A DNA stretch of 64,000 bases, from the NCBI GenBank assembly GCA_036583965.1, contig JAZBQD010000015.1, positions 20,110,310-20,174,309 on the forward strand, read 5' to 3'. Positions 13,801 through 26,442 of this stretch are shown piece by piece. The DNA is from Prunella strophiata (lineage: Eukaryota; Chordata; Aves; Passeriformes; Prunellidae). Position 1 is the first letter of the stretch. Each line of letters opens with the position of its first letter. A program made the position numbers and the translations under genes. The notes under the pieces were generated by a model that saw only the letters and a list, made by a program, of their open reading frames with translations, was not told the origin of the DNA and ran no database searches.

Positions 13801-14300
13801 GACTAAATGGACAGGTAGCAGGGTCTGTGTGATGATATGAGAAAAACAAAAGTAGGGGGTACTGCAGAATGAAAGCCTTTCATCAAAAGAAATATATTTC
13901 AACATGCTGCTGATTGCAGCTGAGCCTGAGCAGCTCTGTGAGCGCGTGTGTGCTTGTGCACGCAGGCGTGTAACATTCACTCTGCATCAAGCAAATTGCC
14001 CTGGCAGCCTCCTGGCAGCTGGGCTCCCTGTGCCTCTGAGGCTAGGTAAGAGCCTGCTCTGTGCAGCAGCTTCAAGGGCAGACTTTCATTAGTTACTGCT
14101 AAAAATATCAATGGATGCCTACAGGTAGTGGTGGTAGCCAGTCACACAGGAGTTTGGTTTTCAGCTGTTTCTTCCTGGAGTGGATACTGTCTGGATTCTA
14201 AAATTATAGATGTTGTATATCATCTAAGTGTCTGTGTATGGGTCTCTGAACTGCAACTTACTGTTTCCTAAAGTGTAATCCTTTCGGAAGTGGGTCATAG
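10840..14300. other. Unique sequence, no gene recognised
   Basis: No exon or mobile element was recognised. Small structures: an 18-bp direct repeat at 12038-12055 and 12073-12090 (AAATAACATAAGAAACAC), and two alternating purine-pyrimidine tracts at 13644-13664 and about 13942-13971. Open frames are under 90 codons. Confidence 0.6.
13644..13664. other. Strict alternating purine-pyrimidine run, possible Z-DNA
   Basis: Twenty-one consecutive bases alternate purine and pyrimidine, mostly as GT, GC and CA steps, containing GCATGC and GTGCAC. A second, imperfect GC/GT-rich alternating tract (GCGCGTGTGTGC, then GTGCACGC) follows about 280 bp downstream at 13942-13971. Alternating CG/CA tracts are the classic Z-forming sequence; formation here is inference. 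Confidence 0.6.
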
Positions 14301-14927
14301 GGAGGGAAGGGGAAGGGAAGGGAAGGGAAGGGAAGGGAAGGGAAGGGAAGGGAAGGGAAGGGAAGGGAAGGGAAGGGAAGGGAAGGGAAGGGAAGGGAAG
14401 GGAAGGGAAGGGAAGGGAAGGGAAGGGAAGGGAAGGGAAGGAAGGGAAGGGAAGGGAAGGGAAGGGAAGGGAAGGGAAGGGAAGGGAAGGGAAGGGAAGG
14501 GAAGGGAAGGGAAGGGAAGGGAAGGGAAGGGAAGGGAAGGGAAGGGAAGGGAAGGGAAGGAAAGGAAAGGAAAGGAAAGGAAAGGAAAGGAAAGGAAAGG
14601 AAAGGAAAGGAAAGGAAAGGAAAGGAAAGGAAAGGAAGGAAAGGAAAGGAAAGGAAAGGAAAGGAAAGGAAAGGAAAGGAAAGGAAAGGAAAGGAAAGGA
14701 AAGGAAAGGAAAGGAAAGGAAAGGAAAGGAAAGGAAAGGAAAGGAAAGGAAAGGAAAGGAAAGGAAAGGAAAGGAAAGGAAAGGAAAGAAAGGAAAGGAA
14801 AGGAAAGGAAAGGAAAGGAAAGGAAAGGAAAGGAAAGGAAAGGAAAGGAAAGGAAAGGAAAGGAAAGGAAAGGAAAGGAAAGGAAAGGAAAGGAAAGGAA
14901 AGGAAAGGAAAGGAGAAAGGAAAGGAA
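14301..14927 (+). repeat. (GGGAA)n then (GGAAA)n pentanucleotide array
   Basis: This is an unbroken purine tract of about 627 bases on the plus strand. From 14301 to about 14560 the unit is GGGAA. From about 14560 to 14915 it is GGAAA, with single-base slips near 14440, 14633 and 14788. Four successive GGG runs with AA loops fit the canonical G-quadruplex pattern, so the first block is one long quadruplex-capable stretch. The open frame through it (14290-15048) encodes only a Gly/Arg/Glu/Lys periodic peptide and is a by-product. AAGGG and AAAGG are the motif pair seen at the human RFC1 expansion locus; no orthology is implied. Confidence 0.97.
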
Positions 14928-15038
14928 CCTTCCCTCCTTCCTTCCCTTCCCTTCCCTTCCCTTCCCTTCCCTTCCTTCCCTTCCCTTCCCTTCCCTTCCC
15001 TCTTCCCTTCCCTTCTTCCTTCCCTTCCCTTTCCCTCT
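14928..15038 (-). repeat. (CCCTT)n block inverted to the preceding array
   Basis: Immediately after the purine tract the plus strand switches to pyrimidines only, mostly TTCCC units with some TTCC and TTTCC. It is thus a shorter copy of the GGGAA type in opposite orientation, abutting at 14927/14928 with no spacer. The junction can fold as a long GA/TC hairpin. Confidence 0.95.
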
Positions 15039-15973
15039 ACAAAAATGATAAATAAAATTGTTTTAAAGCCAATTCAAAAATAATTTTTTATTTCCTAACT
15101 TCTACATTTCCATATTCAGCCTCCACATCTGTTAAGGTATGAATAATGTAAAAGCAGTGTAGTATTAACAGTCATGGGCAGGAATGCAAAAGCACAGCTA
15201 GCAGCAAAGGGCAGCTACTCACTTACTGACCCAGAGCTCTGACAAATTCTTTGTTTTTCTGGGCCTGAGAGATATATTTCTTAAAAAATGGATGATTTCC
15301 TGCTGTATTTCTTGATAATCAGCTTCACCCAGCACTGAGGTCTGTAAGATGTTCTCACTCTCTGCTTCCCCATGCCTGTTTGTAAAGAACATATCTGGAG
15401 AAGAGAGAAATGAATCCATCAGTGCCTCTCTCTCCTCTTTCCTATCTTTTCCTGACTTCCCACTCCCTTCTGCTTTTCCCTATGACAAGACCAATGGACT
15501 GGGAAGCATCCACTGGTTGGTGTCTGCCCTGGTGCCTGCCAGTGTCCCAGGGCAGCATGGAGCCAGGGTGAGGTGAGCTCTGCCTGTGGGGAGCTGCAGT
15601 CCCAGCTCCTTGTCTTCCCTCTTGCCCTCCTGGATGCTCACAGGCAGCTTGTTTCCCTGCCTGTGGTCCCCAGAGCCAGGCAGGGAACTGTCCTTAGCTG
15701 GCAATGACAAAGCAGTGCCTGCAAGGTAGTGTCTTGTTGGAAAAGTTAATTAACATCTTCCTGTACAGAGTATTTTAAGCTATGGTGTCTGCCAAGTGAC
15801 TCTCAAAGCAGCTTAACCTTCAGTACTGCTGAGGCTTGGGGATTTCAGTTTAAAGGGTCCCAAATACCATTTTCTGCCTATTTTCTCTCACAGGGCTCCA
15901 CTATCCCAGGGGTACATAGTCATTGTTTTGACACCACTGAACACAAAGGAAAAAAAGGAAAATTATTATTGCT

Positions 15974-15999
15974 GTTTTTTTTTTTTTTTTTTTTTTTTT
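15974..15999. repeat. Poly-T tract
   Basis: A homopolymer of about 26 T. No associated retrotransposon body or target duplication was recognised. Confidence 0.9.
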
Positions 16000-18900
16000 A
16001 AGGATTTTAGTGTTCAAGAGAAAATGCAAGGGAAAGCTTCCTTTTGCTGTTTGGTATTATGCTTCCATGGCAAAGAGTAAAGATGTTATCAGGCATTTGC
16101 AAAGCATATGTGTGTGATCAGGGGGCAGAGAGGTTGAGAGGAAAATATTATTAATAGATATAACATGGGAAAAATTCAAATTACAGTTCCTCACTGAAGC
16201 ATAAGGAAATAAATTAGAGGAGACTGAGGAATATCTTACCCAAAATTGAGAATCTGATCAGACCAAATCTGTCTGACATCCACAGTTCAAGCAAAAGAAA
16301 ATTACATGCCAGGAAGCCAAGCAGCAGAGAACATATCTGCCTGAGTCTGCACTATTTTTAAGCAGCAGAAGCCTCTACAGGTTCATTCTCTATGGTCACT
16401 TCATTGTGCAGCAGGAAGAAATGTGAAGATTGTTTTTGGGAAGAGCAGAGCATCTGCCAGGTGTCTCAGAGCAGGGATGGAGGAATCTCAGCCGTGGAGG
16501 GGCAATGTGCCTCTCCCTGTGATACTGAGACAAACCAGGCTGGAGATGAGCTCTGCTTCCATCCCAGCAGGAATCCTGCCTGGCAGCCAGCCCTGCCTCT
16601 CCTGAGCAGCAGAATCAATTGGATGCATGGCCTGAACAATCAGGTTTAGATTATGAACATCAGGGATGCTCTTTCTGTGTGACACTTGATCAGGAATGAA
16701 AGATGATGGGAAGGAGTGAATGGCAGTGTATTCCACAGCTTATTGCACTTCTCCTTTGGGTGACATTCTTGTTAACCCACATAAGTGTCACTCCATCATT
16801 CAGCTCTGCTTCCTAAGGCACCTACCAAACCCATTTCTTTCTTTATTAAATCAACAAAGAATTGTGAAAACTGTAGTCTGGGGCCTTTTTGTTCCATAAT
16901 GACAGGCATTAGTTCATAGGAATCAGAGTGCTGCAGACAGGAGGAGTTTGTGTATATCAAGTCTGCAGCTTTTTTGAAGCCTAAGACCTGTACATTGTTT
17001 CATAAGTTTTTAACCACAGAGATTTAGTGTGTAGTGAGAAATTAAGTCTTTCTCTTTACTAGGCCAGGATTTTACCCTCTCCTAAGTGGTACTTGGTTAC
17101 ACACCTGTAACCTGTACCATGCAGAGGTGATTTAAGCTGTTCTTATGGGCCTCAAGCCTCTTCATGGGGTGGGATTTTGTTTTTCTCTGATGTAATATAT
17201 TTGAGAGCCCTATCTTGGGTAACCACCTGCTGGTGGAACAGGCCAAGTCTCTACTGACAACCACTGTGGGACAGAGCTGGAGGTGTGGTGGAAAACATTG
17301 CCCTTCCTCTGACTCTGACACCACACCTGTGTATCCTTTCTGGAATTTCAGCTCCAATCATCTGCTAACACACTGTGCTTCTCTCTCTGAAACATCATCT
17401 GTTTTTGTCTTCAAAATGATGCCTCACTCCCTCTGTGTTTCATCTGCAGGCTGTTAATGAAATAGTTAATTATGATGGCTCTTGGCAGCACTCAGTGCCC
17501 TGCTGGGCTGAACAGCCCCATGTCACAGAACTGGGGTGCTGCTTACTTAGTAGCTTCCTTCTGGGCTTTTACACCTATCCTCAACAATCCATTCAAGAAC
17601 CTGAATCTTTTTCACCATTATTACTACATGGAGCACAGAATTTTTTACCTGAGTACAACTCATGGAGAATCCTGTGTGTAAACAGGCTGTTGACAAAAAT
17701 GCTTTCCTTCCTGTGGTTCTTGTCCCTACATGTGGAATCAGATTTTTTCAGACAATGTTTGGAAAAGTACTCAAGTTTGATTACAGGCCAAAATTCCCAC
17801 ATGGAGTTTTCTGCATCAGGTTCATGTTACTGTGCTAGAACAGGGCAATGTATTCAGAACATCATTTGAGGTAAATGGCATACCACCAGCTGGGACACCA
17901 GCTAACACATTGAATTTGCCTAGTTAAGTACTTATTTTGTGGTTTATTACATCCCTAAAAGGAGATGCTGAACTTCCATGAATCCAGCTGACTGTGGCAC
18001 AGATTACAGACACTCCACATTTCACAAGACTCAGCTCCATCTCTGGCAGACACATGCTGCAGTTCTTTCACACTGTTGGTTGCTGCTCTCTTTTTGAGTG
18101 CCAAAGCATAGAGTGAGACTGAAGTGCAGCAAGCAACAAGCACTTGGTTAATCTGTGATGTGGAAGAGGGTGGTGGCAGAGAAGAGGCTTTGCTGAGAGG
18201 TGCAGCCTCTGCTCCCAGCAGTACCCTGCCTTGGCTGTGCCTTTTGCAGTAACAATCTTTCTTTGTCTCTGCTGACATGAGGGGCAGTGATGAGGTTCAT
18301 TTTGCAGCCCTCCAGCAGCAGGAGCAGGGGCTGTCTCTCCTGTTCCATGATCTTTTGCCAGCAGCCTGGGCTCGCTCCACTGCTGGTAACAAACCATTTG
18401 CATCATTCTCCTGCATGTCTTAGTGTGACCTGTGACTGACAGTGCTTATGCAGGGCTAAAACAGCACATGCACAATTTGGAACCTGACTGTGACAAAAGA
18501 CAGAGAGTGTTTCCTTACAGTGGTTGGTCAAAATGAACAGATCAATTATTTGAAATGTTTATTTTCTGGCCAAACAGTGGCTCCATTTTAGCATGCCCAA
18601 GGGAGAGAAGTACCTGAAGATAAATGGAAGCTGCCAATAACACTGAAAAGAATCCAAACTAGGTAATTACAATGGTGCATTGAAGTTGTTGCTGCATCAC
18701 AGGAAATTCTCAGGGCATGGGAAGGACTTGTACCTGGCCAAAAACCCAGGGAAGAACTGCTGTGTGAGGCTGTGTCCTAAACCCGTGCTCACTCTAAGAT
18801 GAAGGTCCTGTCTAAAGACTGAAAGCTGTGCAAGGCTGAAGAAAACAAGGTGGAAATCCTGGTGCTGAATACATGTTTTGAGTAAATATTTTGTCAGTCT

Positions 18901-21900
18901 TCAAACTGCAGTAGGTAATTTAATTCTTTACTTCCCCATAACATTAATCTACTGCTAAGAGGGATTTCCAGAGAAGGTGGCAACCTAGGATTTTGTATGC
19001 AAGGAGAGGTGAAGCATAGGTAGAACTAGTCCAGTTTCTTGCTGCCTGCCATTCTTGTACAAGGTCAAGGGTATTTCAGAGTGAGAGGCTTTCCTCCAAC
19101 AACCAGCACAGGTCACTGTGGAATCTAATCATCCTAATCATCACTTCTGAAGAGATGTTTTCCAGTGACAAGCATGAACTAGAGCCTCTCTGACATTTAG
19201 CAAAACAGTGAGAACTGCTCCTGACCTCTGAACCTCCTCACCAGTTTGTGGTTGAAAGTCAACAAGATATACTGTAGTCAATAAAATCAACAGATTATTC
19301 ATAAAAATATTGAGACATTCTCCTGATTCTGCAATATTTTGAAAATCTAAATGTGGGTTTTTTTTCAGTAATTACAGTTGTATTTCATTTAAGTAACTGG
19401 CATAACTGACCCATTAAAATGTGTATTTACACAGTCACTTTGTGAGGCTAATAATATGTTACTAGAACCTAGGGTTTGTTATAAGTAGAATCTAGGTTTT
19501 GAGACTTAGTCTTAAAAAGAGCAGTGTGAAATGTATTTTACAATATTAAAAGTGGATGAGGTGCTGTCCATGAGTAGACCAATTCCAGGTAATTTATGAG
19601 ATCACATGTTCCAGTGTATTAATAATGTGATGTGCAGATGAAGGTTACAGTGTAAATAATCCCCCAAATTATATCTAGACCTTGGTAAATTAGCTGAAGG
19701 AAACTTGTACTCCATTTGTAGTTCTTATGGTACTCAGAGACCCTTTCTTGACATTTGATTGGAGGCACTTCCAGCATGTTATGCAGACCTGCACATCTGA
19801 AGCTGGACCTTGCACTGTTTCTCTTGCTCCTCCAATGGTGCAATGCAGGGGTTGAAGGTACAGGAGGAGCAAGGCACCTCTTGTGTCCCCAGCATTCAGC
19901 AGCAGTGTGGTCTCGTGAGACTGCATAACTCCTCATCAAGATTGCAGTTCAGTTAGTGTAAATTCAGGGAGGCAGTTGTTTTGCTGATTGTTTTTATTTA
20001 AAGCCTGTGCTGTGAGCAGCATCTCTCCTGCAAGGGGCAGACCTCTTCCAAGGACCATGGCTGGCTGCTGTGGTGTGACCCAGTGAAGGGTGTGCAGTGC
20101 TTTGCAGATGAATTGGGCTCCTCACACACATGCATATGCTCTGTGCTTTCTTTGGGCAGCATTTGCACTGTGAGTGTGCACAGCAAGTCCTGTCATGACA
20201 CATTTTTCCCTTTGCAAAGGGGGCACCTTGGGGTCTCCCTACAAGACAGCAAATCTGTGTTAGTTTTAAAGCCTCTTTCTGAAGCATTACCAAAGCTTGC
20301 ATGGCCTTCTCAGCACGAGGTTCCTACCAGTCAGGGGCTGTTGGGGGCACTGCCTCTTCAGCTGGAAGCAATTTAAGCCAGCAAATGGAAGTTCTGTGTC
20401 CAGGATGAGTAGAAGCTCGATTTCTATTTTTAAATGACAGCCATTCCTCTCCTCCTGACAGGGCAAGTTCAGAAGTGAGGCTCCTCCTGTGAATGAATCC
20501 TCAGGGGTCTGCAGCAGGGCCTGGGAAGTTCTCAGGCTGCTGGTGGGCTCCTACAGGGCTTTGGGCACTCCAGGCCAAGCTCAGCAGGCGTGTGAGGAAG
20601 AGCATCACTGGCTGAGATCAGAGGAGCAGTGCCTGCTTACAGCCTGGCTCCACCTGGCCCACCAGCCAGGAGCCCCAGAGAGCAGCTGTGCTTGCCCAGA
20701 GCTGTCTGACAAGTGACTGCTTCTGCTGTAGTTTTAAAAAACAGGGGGTTTGTCATTGTAAGTCTTAATTCTGCACTGTAGGTTATGGAGAGAAAAAAAC
20801 CAACTGCATTAGTGCCAAAGGATGTAAAGAGCTAAAAGGAGGAGCCCTCTGCAGAGAGCTATTTCTGCTGTTCCATCCCTGCCTCCCCCAGCCTGGAGCA
20901 AGGCAGAATTCTAAAAAGCATCTGTGTCTCCTGGGAGAAGCACAGGGATGCACCAGGCACCCTGAAATCCCCATTTCCCTGTGTGGGTGCTGGGAGCCTG
21001 CCTGGCTCTGGGAGGTCTCTGTGCTGCTCCAGGCTGGATGCAGGGGAACAAGGGCAGCTTGTGACAGGCTGTGACAGGCTCCAAAGGCTCTCCATCCTGC
21101 CAGGACAGGAATGTGAGTGACAGCTGCACTTCTCTTGCATTCAGAGCCTGACAGTCCCACATTTTAATTTCATGGAAGCATGGAATTTCTCATGCTATCA
21201 TTTTTATGAGTGTCAAAGTTCCATTGTGCATCCTACTGAGTAAATAAAATGCTGCTTTTTTAAAAAGTAAGGGATATGCATTTCACTTCTTATACCACTT
21301 CAGATACTTTCAATGGGAAAAAAGTGAGGCAAGGAACCCTAAACTTCCCACTCCCTTTACACAAAAATTACTCTAAATTTAAAAGCTAAAGAACAAAATA
21401 ATAGTTTAGTGGTTTTAATCTCAATTTATTGATATTTTTCATCAGAAATCAGAGCTCCCCAAAAATTTCCTTAACTATGAAGTATTTTGAAAGCTTAGGT
21501 ATTAACAATGTTTTGAATATGTTATATTTGCTGTGTCACTGTTCATTATTTTGAATTTGCCATCAAGCTGCATGCCTCCTCACCCTCAATAGACTTCTCT
21601 GATGTGCCAGCATTGCTATCAGAAATATTCAAATCAGTAAAGCACTCAAGTGTTGCAACACAGTTTAAAGTTACCACAATAAACATCAATCCCAACATGC
21701 AAATTCATAGCTTTCAGCCTTCTCCACAGTATGTAGCTCTGTGCTGAAGAATAAAACTCTTATTTCTGGTCTGTTTACTCTTTAAAATGCCTAGCTGGAT
21801 ATTTTAATATGAGCACTTGTGAAGTGAATGACCCCTAACCAAGTCCACTTTTCCCTATTTACAGAATGGATACTCAGAGACTAAAATGGACACAATGCTA

Positions 21901-24627
21901 AGTTAGAGAAACCAAAGCCATGTGCATGGCTTTACTTGTATTCTTTTTTTTACATTTCTGAAGGCAGAGAGCAAGCAGTTCCAGATCCTTAGCTGTCTTG
22001 CAATTATTTGAGCAGAAGAGGCCAGGCCAAAATTCTACAAGTCTGGGAGAAAATCTCTGTATATAGAAAGAAAATTTGTTTTCTTCACAATGAAGGGAAA
22101 GCAAAGCTCTGAGCACTGTCACAGTAGCCCTGCAAACAGAACCTCCCTGTCAGACAGCCCTGACCCTGCTTGTGCTGGTGAGGATCCCTCTTGTTCACCA
22201 ACACAGGGCTGAACACTGCCTTTGCAGTAGAGATACAGCAGTGAAAGATAACAGGCAATGCAGGGGCTGGGAGTGGGGTGCAAAATGGAGAGCTCTGGGC
22301 TGCAGTCCATATTCCTCATAGGTTATATTCCTAACCTCATATTCCTCTGGATGTGTGAGGTGTCCATGGTATGGTGTGGATGTCCAGGGTGATGTGAGCC
22401 CCCACGTTCTGCTCGTGGCCAGAGATCTTATCTGGGGCTTGGTAGACACTGTGATTATCCAAGTGGTGTGGAAAATCTCCACCAGGATATTGTGTTGGTG
22501 GCACAGGCACAGAGACAAAAGGGAGGAACTTGCCCCCCTTAGCTGCAAAGCTGTGCCACAAATTTCCCACATTTCAGTGGTTGTTGACTTGACCAAAGCA
22601 TATTCACTGTGCTCTTTATGCCTGGTGGCACATGGAGGTACCTCATGGGCTGGGATGTAGCAGACCATTTGCCAAGTGCATGCAGCATGCAAGACCTGTT
22701 GGAATATACCTTGTTTGTCTGGAACACAAAATGGGAAAAAGCCTGCAAAACTCCTGACAGGCTCTTTTTATTATTACTGTAATAATGACCTATTAGAATA
22801 GGTTATTCACAACTTACTCTACTCCCAAAAATTCTACAATTCATCCTCCTGGGTAGTTTTCATTATTCATATGTGATTAGCTGTGGGAAGAGGAGGTGGG
22901 GACCACTTGAGACATCAGGATGAACCAGGAGAGAAAGTGTGAGGTGACCTGAGTACTTACACAGAGCTGGCCATGGCCATGGGGTGGAGATGGTTTATTG
23001 CTGCCTGGGACCCTTCTCCAGCCCATCCCACTCACAGGACCTGGGAGAATGGAAATCCTTCCCATATGAATGAGGGTTTTTCATTTCCAACTCCCTTGCT
23101 GACAAAACAGATAGAAAAATATTCAGATCCTGACCCTTATCACACATATGATGTCCCAGTTATGATAAGGAACATCTGCTGTATCTGGGGCTTGAGCCAT
23201 TCACTTTTGCTCATATTTTAACTGTCCCTTTTCCTTTGAGATTTTTACCTTGCTATCTTTTCTGACTTACCAGTTTTGAATAGGAAGTTGTGAAGGAATC
23301 ATTAAAAGGAGGGTTACCAGAAATGCCCAACATATTTTTTGTACAGGGTCTCTTCAGGCCAGACCCTTCTGAACACCTGGCAAATAGAGTAGGGTTCCTA
23401 CTGAACAGCCCCACATCCACACTGACATTTCAGCCCAGGCTTTGTATAAATATACATCCAGTGGAGGCGTTTCTAATGAATTATATTTTTTTCCAAATGA
23501 GAAATCTGTCTCAAGAACTGATTTCTACTAGCTGAAAGCCCATTAAACAGGGCAATAAAAGTCTTTAGGTTACACCATGTATTGAGGCAGACCTGCTAAT
23601 AAGTTGGATTTTGTGTGGACTAGACCATCTCTTTTTAGTGGGTTTGTGCTGTGCCTGTGTCCTTGCCTGTCTCAAGTGGCAGGCTCTGGGGGCTGTTCTG
23701 AGAGCTTCATTAAAAAATGCTTTGTGGAAGCCCTGTGATCTCAGCAGCAGGCAGGAGAGACCATGGCTGTATAACCTTGCCATTTGTACAGACAGGGGCT
23801 AAGCACCTCTCCCTAATGTCCCCTTCTTTTAGTGCTTTGAATAGCTCTCCTTGATGCATGGCAATGAAAATGGCTTACTGACATGTTTCTCTTAGCCCTG
23901 TGGCTATAAAGTCTGTTCTCTAAAGAAAAATAGATGTGCTGACCATTTGGCTTAAACCCCCTAAAGCAAGTGAATAAAATTAATCAGCTGTCTTTTAACT
24001 CTGATTCATTTTTCCTTTAATTCAATTTGCAAAAATGTGAGGGCAGAGTCTGAGCCTGTGGGCATATTAACATTAATAAAACACAATTAAGCAAATGCTA
24101 TTATGTTGCCAGCAACAAAAGGAATGCCCCTGAGTACAGAGCTTCCCCTTGCTGGAATAAATACTCAGATACAAGAAATGGGTCTGCAGCTCCTTGCTTT
24201 AAAACCCTGAAATACCCACTTTGGTTAGTACAAAGGCTGAGAGTTAGCACACCAAGGCATAGCTTTCCTGAAGAGGGGAAATGAGAGTGACAGGTAGGAA
24301 AGTTTTGCCTTTTTGTAGTCAAATTTAAAGGTTTGGGCTTGATTGATAAGTGTCAGATACAGCACTTTTGGCTGAGATCTTTGAGAATGATCCCATTTTC
24401 TCACTGCTTCTAGAGTGGGCCACAATCAAAACTCCACTCCCAGCAAGAAGAACAGAGGACTAAAACTAATGAGCTAAGAAATCAGGCACATTAATAAGTA
24501 AAGAGGAAAACAGAGTTTTTTTGGTGAAAATTGACTACCTAAAGTGACCAAAATATAGAAATATGTTTATATGTGTATACATTCATGTATTTGGTATGTT
24601 TTGGAAGAACACCTATTAAATTTATTT

Positions 24628-24653
24628 TATATATTTTTTATATATATATATAT
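24628..24653. repeat. (TA)n-rich dinucleotide tract
   Basis: TATA repeats interrupted by a T run, in a broader AT-rich zone (24540-24690) that also has short CA steps. Confidence 0.85.
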
Positions 24654-25710
24654 GAACACACACCTATATATATTTATGAAAGTTAATTTTTCATGCTAAT
24701 GCAGACTTTGCAGCTGCACAGTAAGTATGCACATGCTCTGTAGGATCTAGAAGAGTCCTGATTTATCAAACTCAACAGTGAGGTCCATTCATGATTACCC
24801 AAGAACAAGACTTTACATAGTGACACCCCTCTAAAAAGCACTGAATTAATTGTTGTCAGGTGACTGTTAAAAATATCAACAAAATGTAAACACCTGGTCA
24901 ACAACATTAAAGTGGTTTCTTTGGCATTGTATTCTGAATTCAAAAATGTAAGCTTCTAAAGACTGGAGTTGACTGCTTGTGTGGAGCAGCAAACCTTTTC
25001 CCAGTGTTTTAACCCTAGGTACTGAGATTCTCTATTTATTCCTTTCTTGGACTCTTTTCCTTGTTACTTCCAGCTCTGCCAAGTTAGGATAAAGGTTTAT
25101 GCAAATCCACTGGAAGACTCTGAGTCCTTTTATTGTTTCATCAAGAAAAAAGTGATTCATTGTTCCTGAGGAGGGACTAGGGACTTTGTTTAGCCAGGAT
25201 GCAATCTCTAAAGGCATTCAGTTTTAATTCTTTAATGAATTAGTCTTTTGGGGAAACCAAAATCTGTGTATGGGTGCTGCTGCCTGCAGCCACCACTGCC
25301 CAGGGCAGCTGAGAGCTGGAATGGTGTCTGGTGCTTTGTGGGATTGAGGCAGGAAGGGCACATCCCATTGGGACCCCAGGGCCTTCTCCAGAGGATAAAC
25401 TGGCTTGGGTGGATGCAAACCTGGCCACAACCCTGCTGGTCTGGGCACATTCCATTGCCTGACCAGTGGGACTGCAGGGCTGGAGACAAGAGCCCACTCA
25501 GGGTCCTGGTGCCTCCAGCCCCACGTTTGCCCTTTGCTGGGGAGAAATGGCATCTCACACAAGGGGAGGGTCCACCCTGGGTGGGCAAGTCCAGCCTTTG
25601 CTGGCTCCTGCTCTTCTCCTGGTGCAGTTTTCTGTATGAAAGGCCAGAGGTGAGGATTGATCAGTGACAAGAACAGCATCAGCAACAAAAGGGATGTGAA
25701 CCCACAGGAG

Positions 25711-25827
25711 GAAAGAGAAGAGAAAGAGAAAGAGAAAGAGAAAGAGAAAGAGAAAGAGAAAGAGAAAGAGAAAGAGAAAGAGAAAGAGAAAGAGAAAGAG
25801 AAAGAGAAAGAGAAAGAGAAAGAAAGA
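25711..25827 (+). repeat. (GAGAAA)n hexanucleotide array
   Basis: About 19 near-perfect copies of AGAAAG. Because the unit is a multiple of three, frames stay open: plus reads alternating Glu-Lys, minus reads alternating Ser-Phe. That explains the 221-codon minus frame at 25224-25889 and the 113-codon frame at 25555-25896. Neither has supporting features outside the repeat. Confidence 0.96.
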
Positions 25828-26149
25828 TCCTCTGTGTCCCTCAATGCCTGGAGAAGTGATGGCCACAGATCTAGAGCTCTCTCTGCCAATTTGCATTCAG
25901 GGGGTGCATTTACTCAACATTCCATGCAAGAAGAAGTATAAAGAGTTGGAGAAAGGATCCAAAAGAAATAGGAAGCAGGCCAGTAAAGATGTATGAGCTA
26001 TGTAAGGAAAGCCTGAGCAATGCTGGAATTGTTTATCTCATAGAAGATTGATACATGATAGCCATTTCCAAGTACATCAGAAATTCCTAAAAGAATGTGT
26101 ATTGTTCTTTATGTCTGCCCCAATACAGCCAGCAGGAGTGGAGCAAGGG

Positions 26150-26351
26150 AGGTTTCCTGGGAGAAGAAACTTTTACCATGAGGATGGTGAGGCACTGAAC
26201 AAATTGTCCAGAGAAGTTGTGGATGCCCCATTTGTGGAAGTGTTCAAGGTCAGGCTGGATGGGGTTTTGAGCAACCTGGTCCACTGGAAAGTGCCCCTTC
26301 CCTCAGCCAGGGGAGGTTGGAACTAGATGATCTTTAAGGTCCTTTCCAACA
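26150..26351 (+). mobile_element. CR1 LINE 3' end, plus strand
   Basis: Readable CR1 landmarks include a 'tgttcaaggtcaggctggatgg' phrase near 26242-26263 and, near 26307-26350, GGTTGGAACTAGATGATC followed by TTTAAGGTCCTTTCCAAC. These are the last part of CR1 before its terminal microsatellite. The copy is 5'-truncated to about 200 bp; the left edge is approximate. It reads straight into an (ATTCT)n array instead of the usual 8-mer ATTCTATG tail. Confidence 0.9.
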
Positions 26352-26442
26352 AATTCTATTCTATTCTATTCTATTCTATTCTATTCTATTCTATTCTATT
26401 CTATTCTATTCTATTCTATTCTATTCTATTCTATTCTATTCT
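26352..26442 (+). repeat. (ATTCT)n array at a CR1 tail
   Basis: About 18 perfect pentamers follow directly on the CR1 3' end. The normal CR1 tail is a few copies of ATTCTATG, so loss of ATG-type units and expansion of the internal ATTCT is the likely origin. (ATTCT)n is known from the human ATXN10 expansion, where it unwinds easily; any such property here is inference. Confidence 0.96.

Larger units (their letters stand above)
15039..25710. other. Long unique block, no gene recognised
   Basis: About 10.7 kb without a recognisable exon or young mobile element. Poly-T lies at 15974-15999 and (TA)n at about 24628-24653. The longest clean open frames are 144 codons (17435-17869 +, which follows a fair splice-acceptor-like TTTCATCTGCAG at 17439-17450) and 165 codons (22195-22692 -); neither resembles a known family. 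GC-richer patches occur at 20470-21150 and 25250-25640. Confidence 0.6.

Noticed and set aside
14290..15048. 252-codon Gly/Arg/Glu/Lys repeat protein
   Set aside because: It is the direct translation of the GGGAA/GGAAA pentanucleotide array; no coding signal outside the repeat.
17435..17869. 144-codon frame after a splice-acceptor-like site
   Set aside because: No donor in phase with another exon and no recognisable domain; its stop sits inside ordinary AT-rich sequence.
25224..25896. 221-codon and 113-codon minus-strand frames with Ser-Phe runs, and the plus frame with Glu-Lys runs
   Set aside because: The hexanucleotide GAGAAA repeat keeps frames open; the non-repeat parts match no known family.
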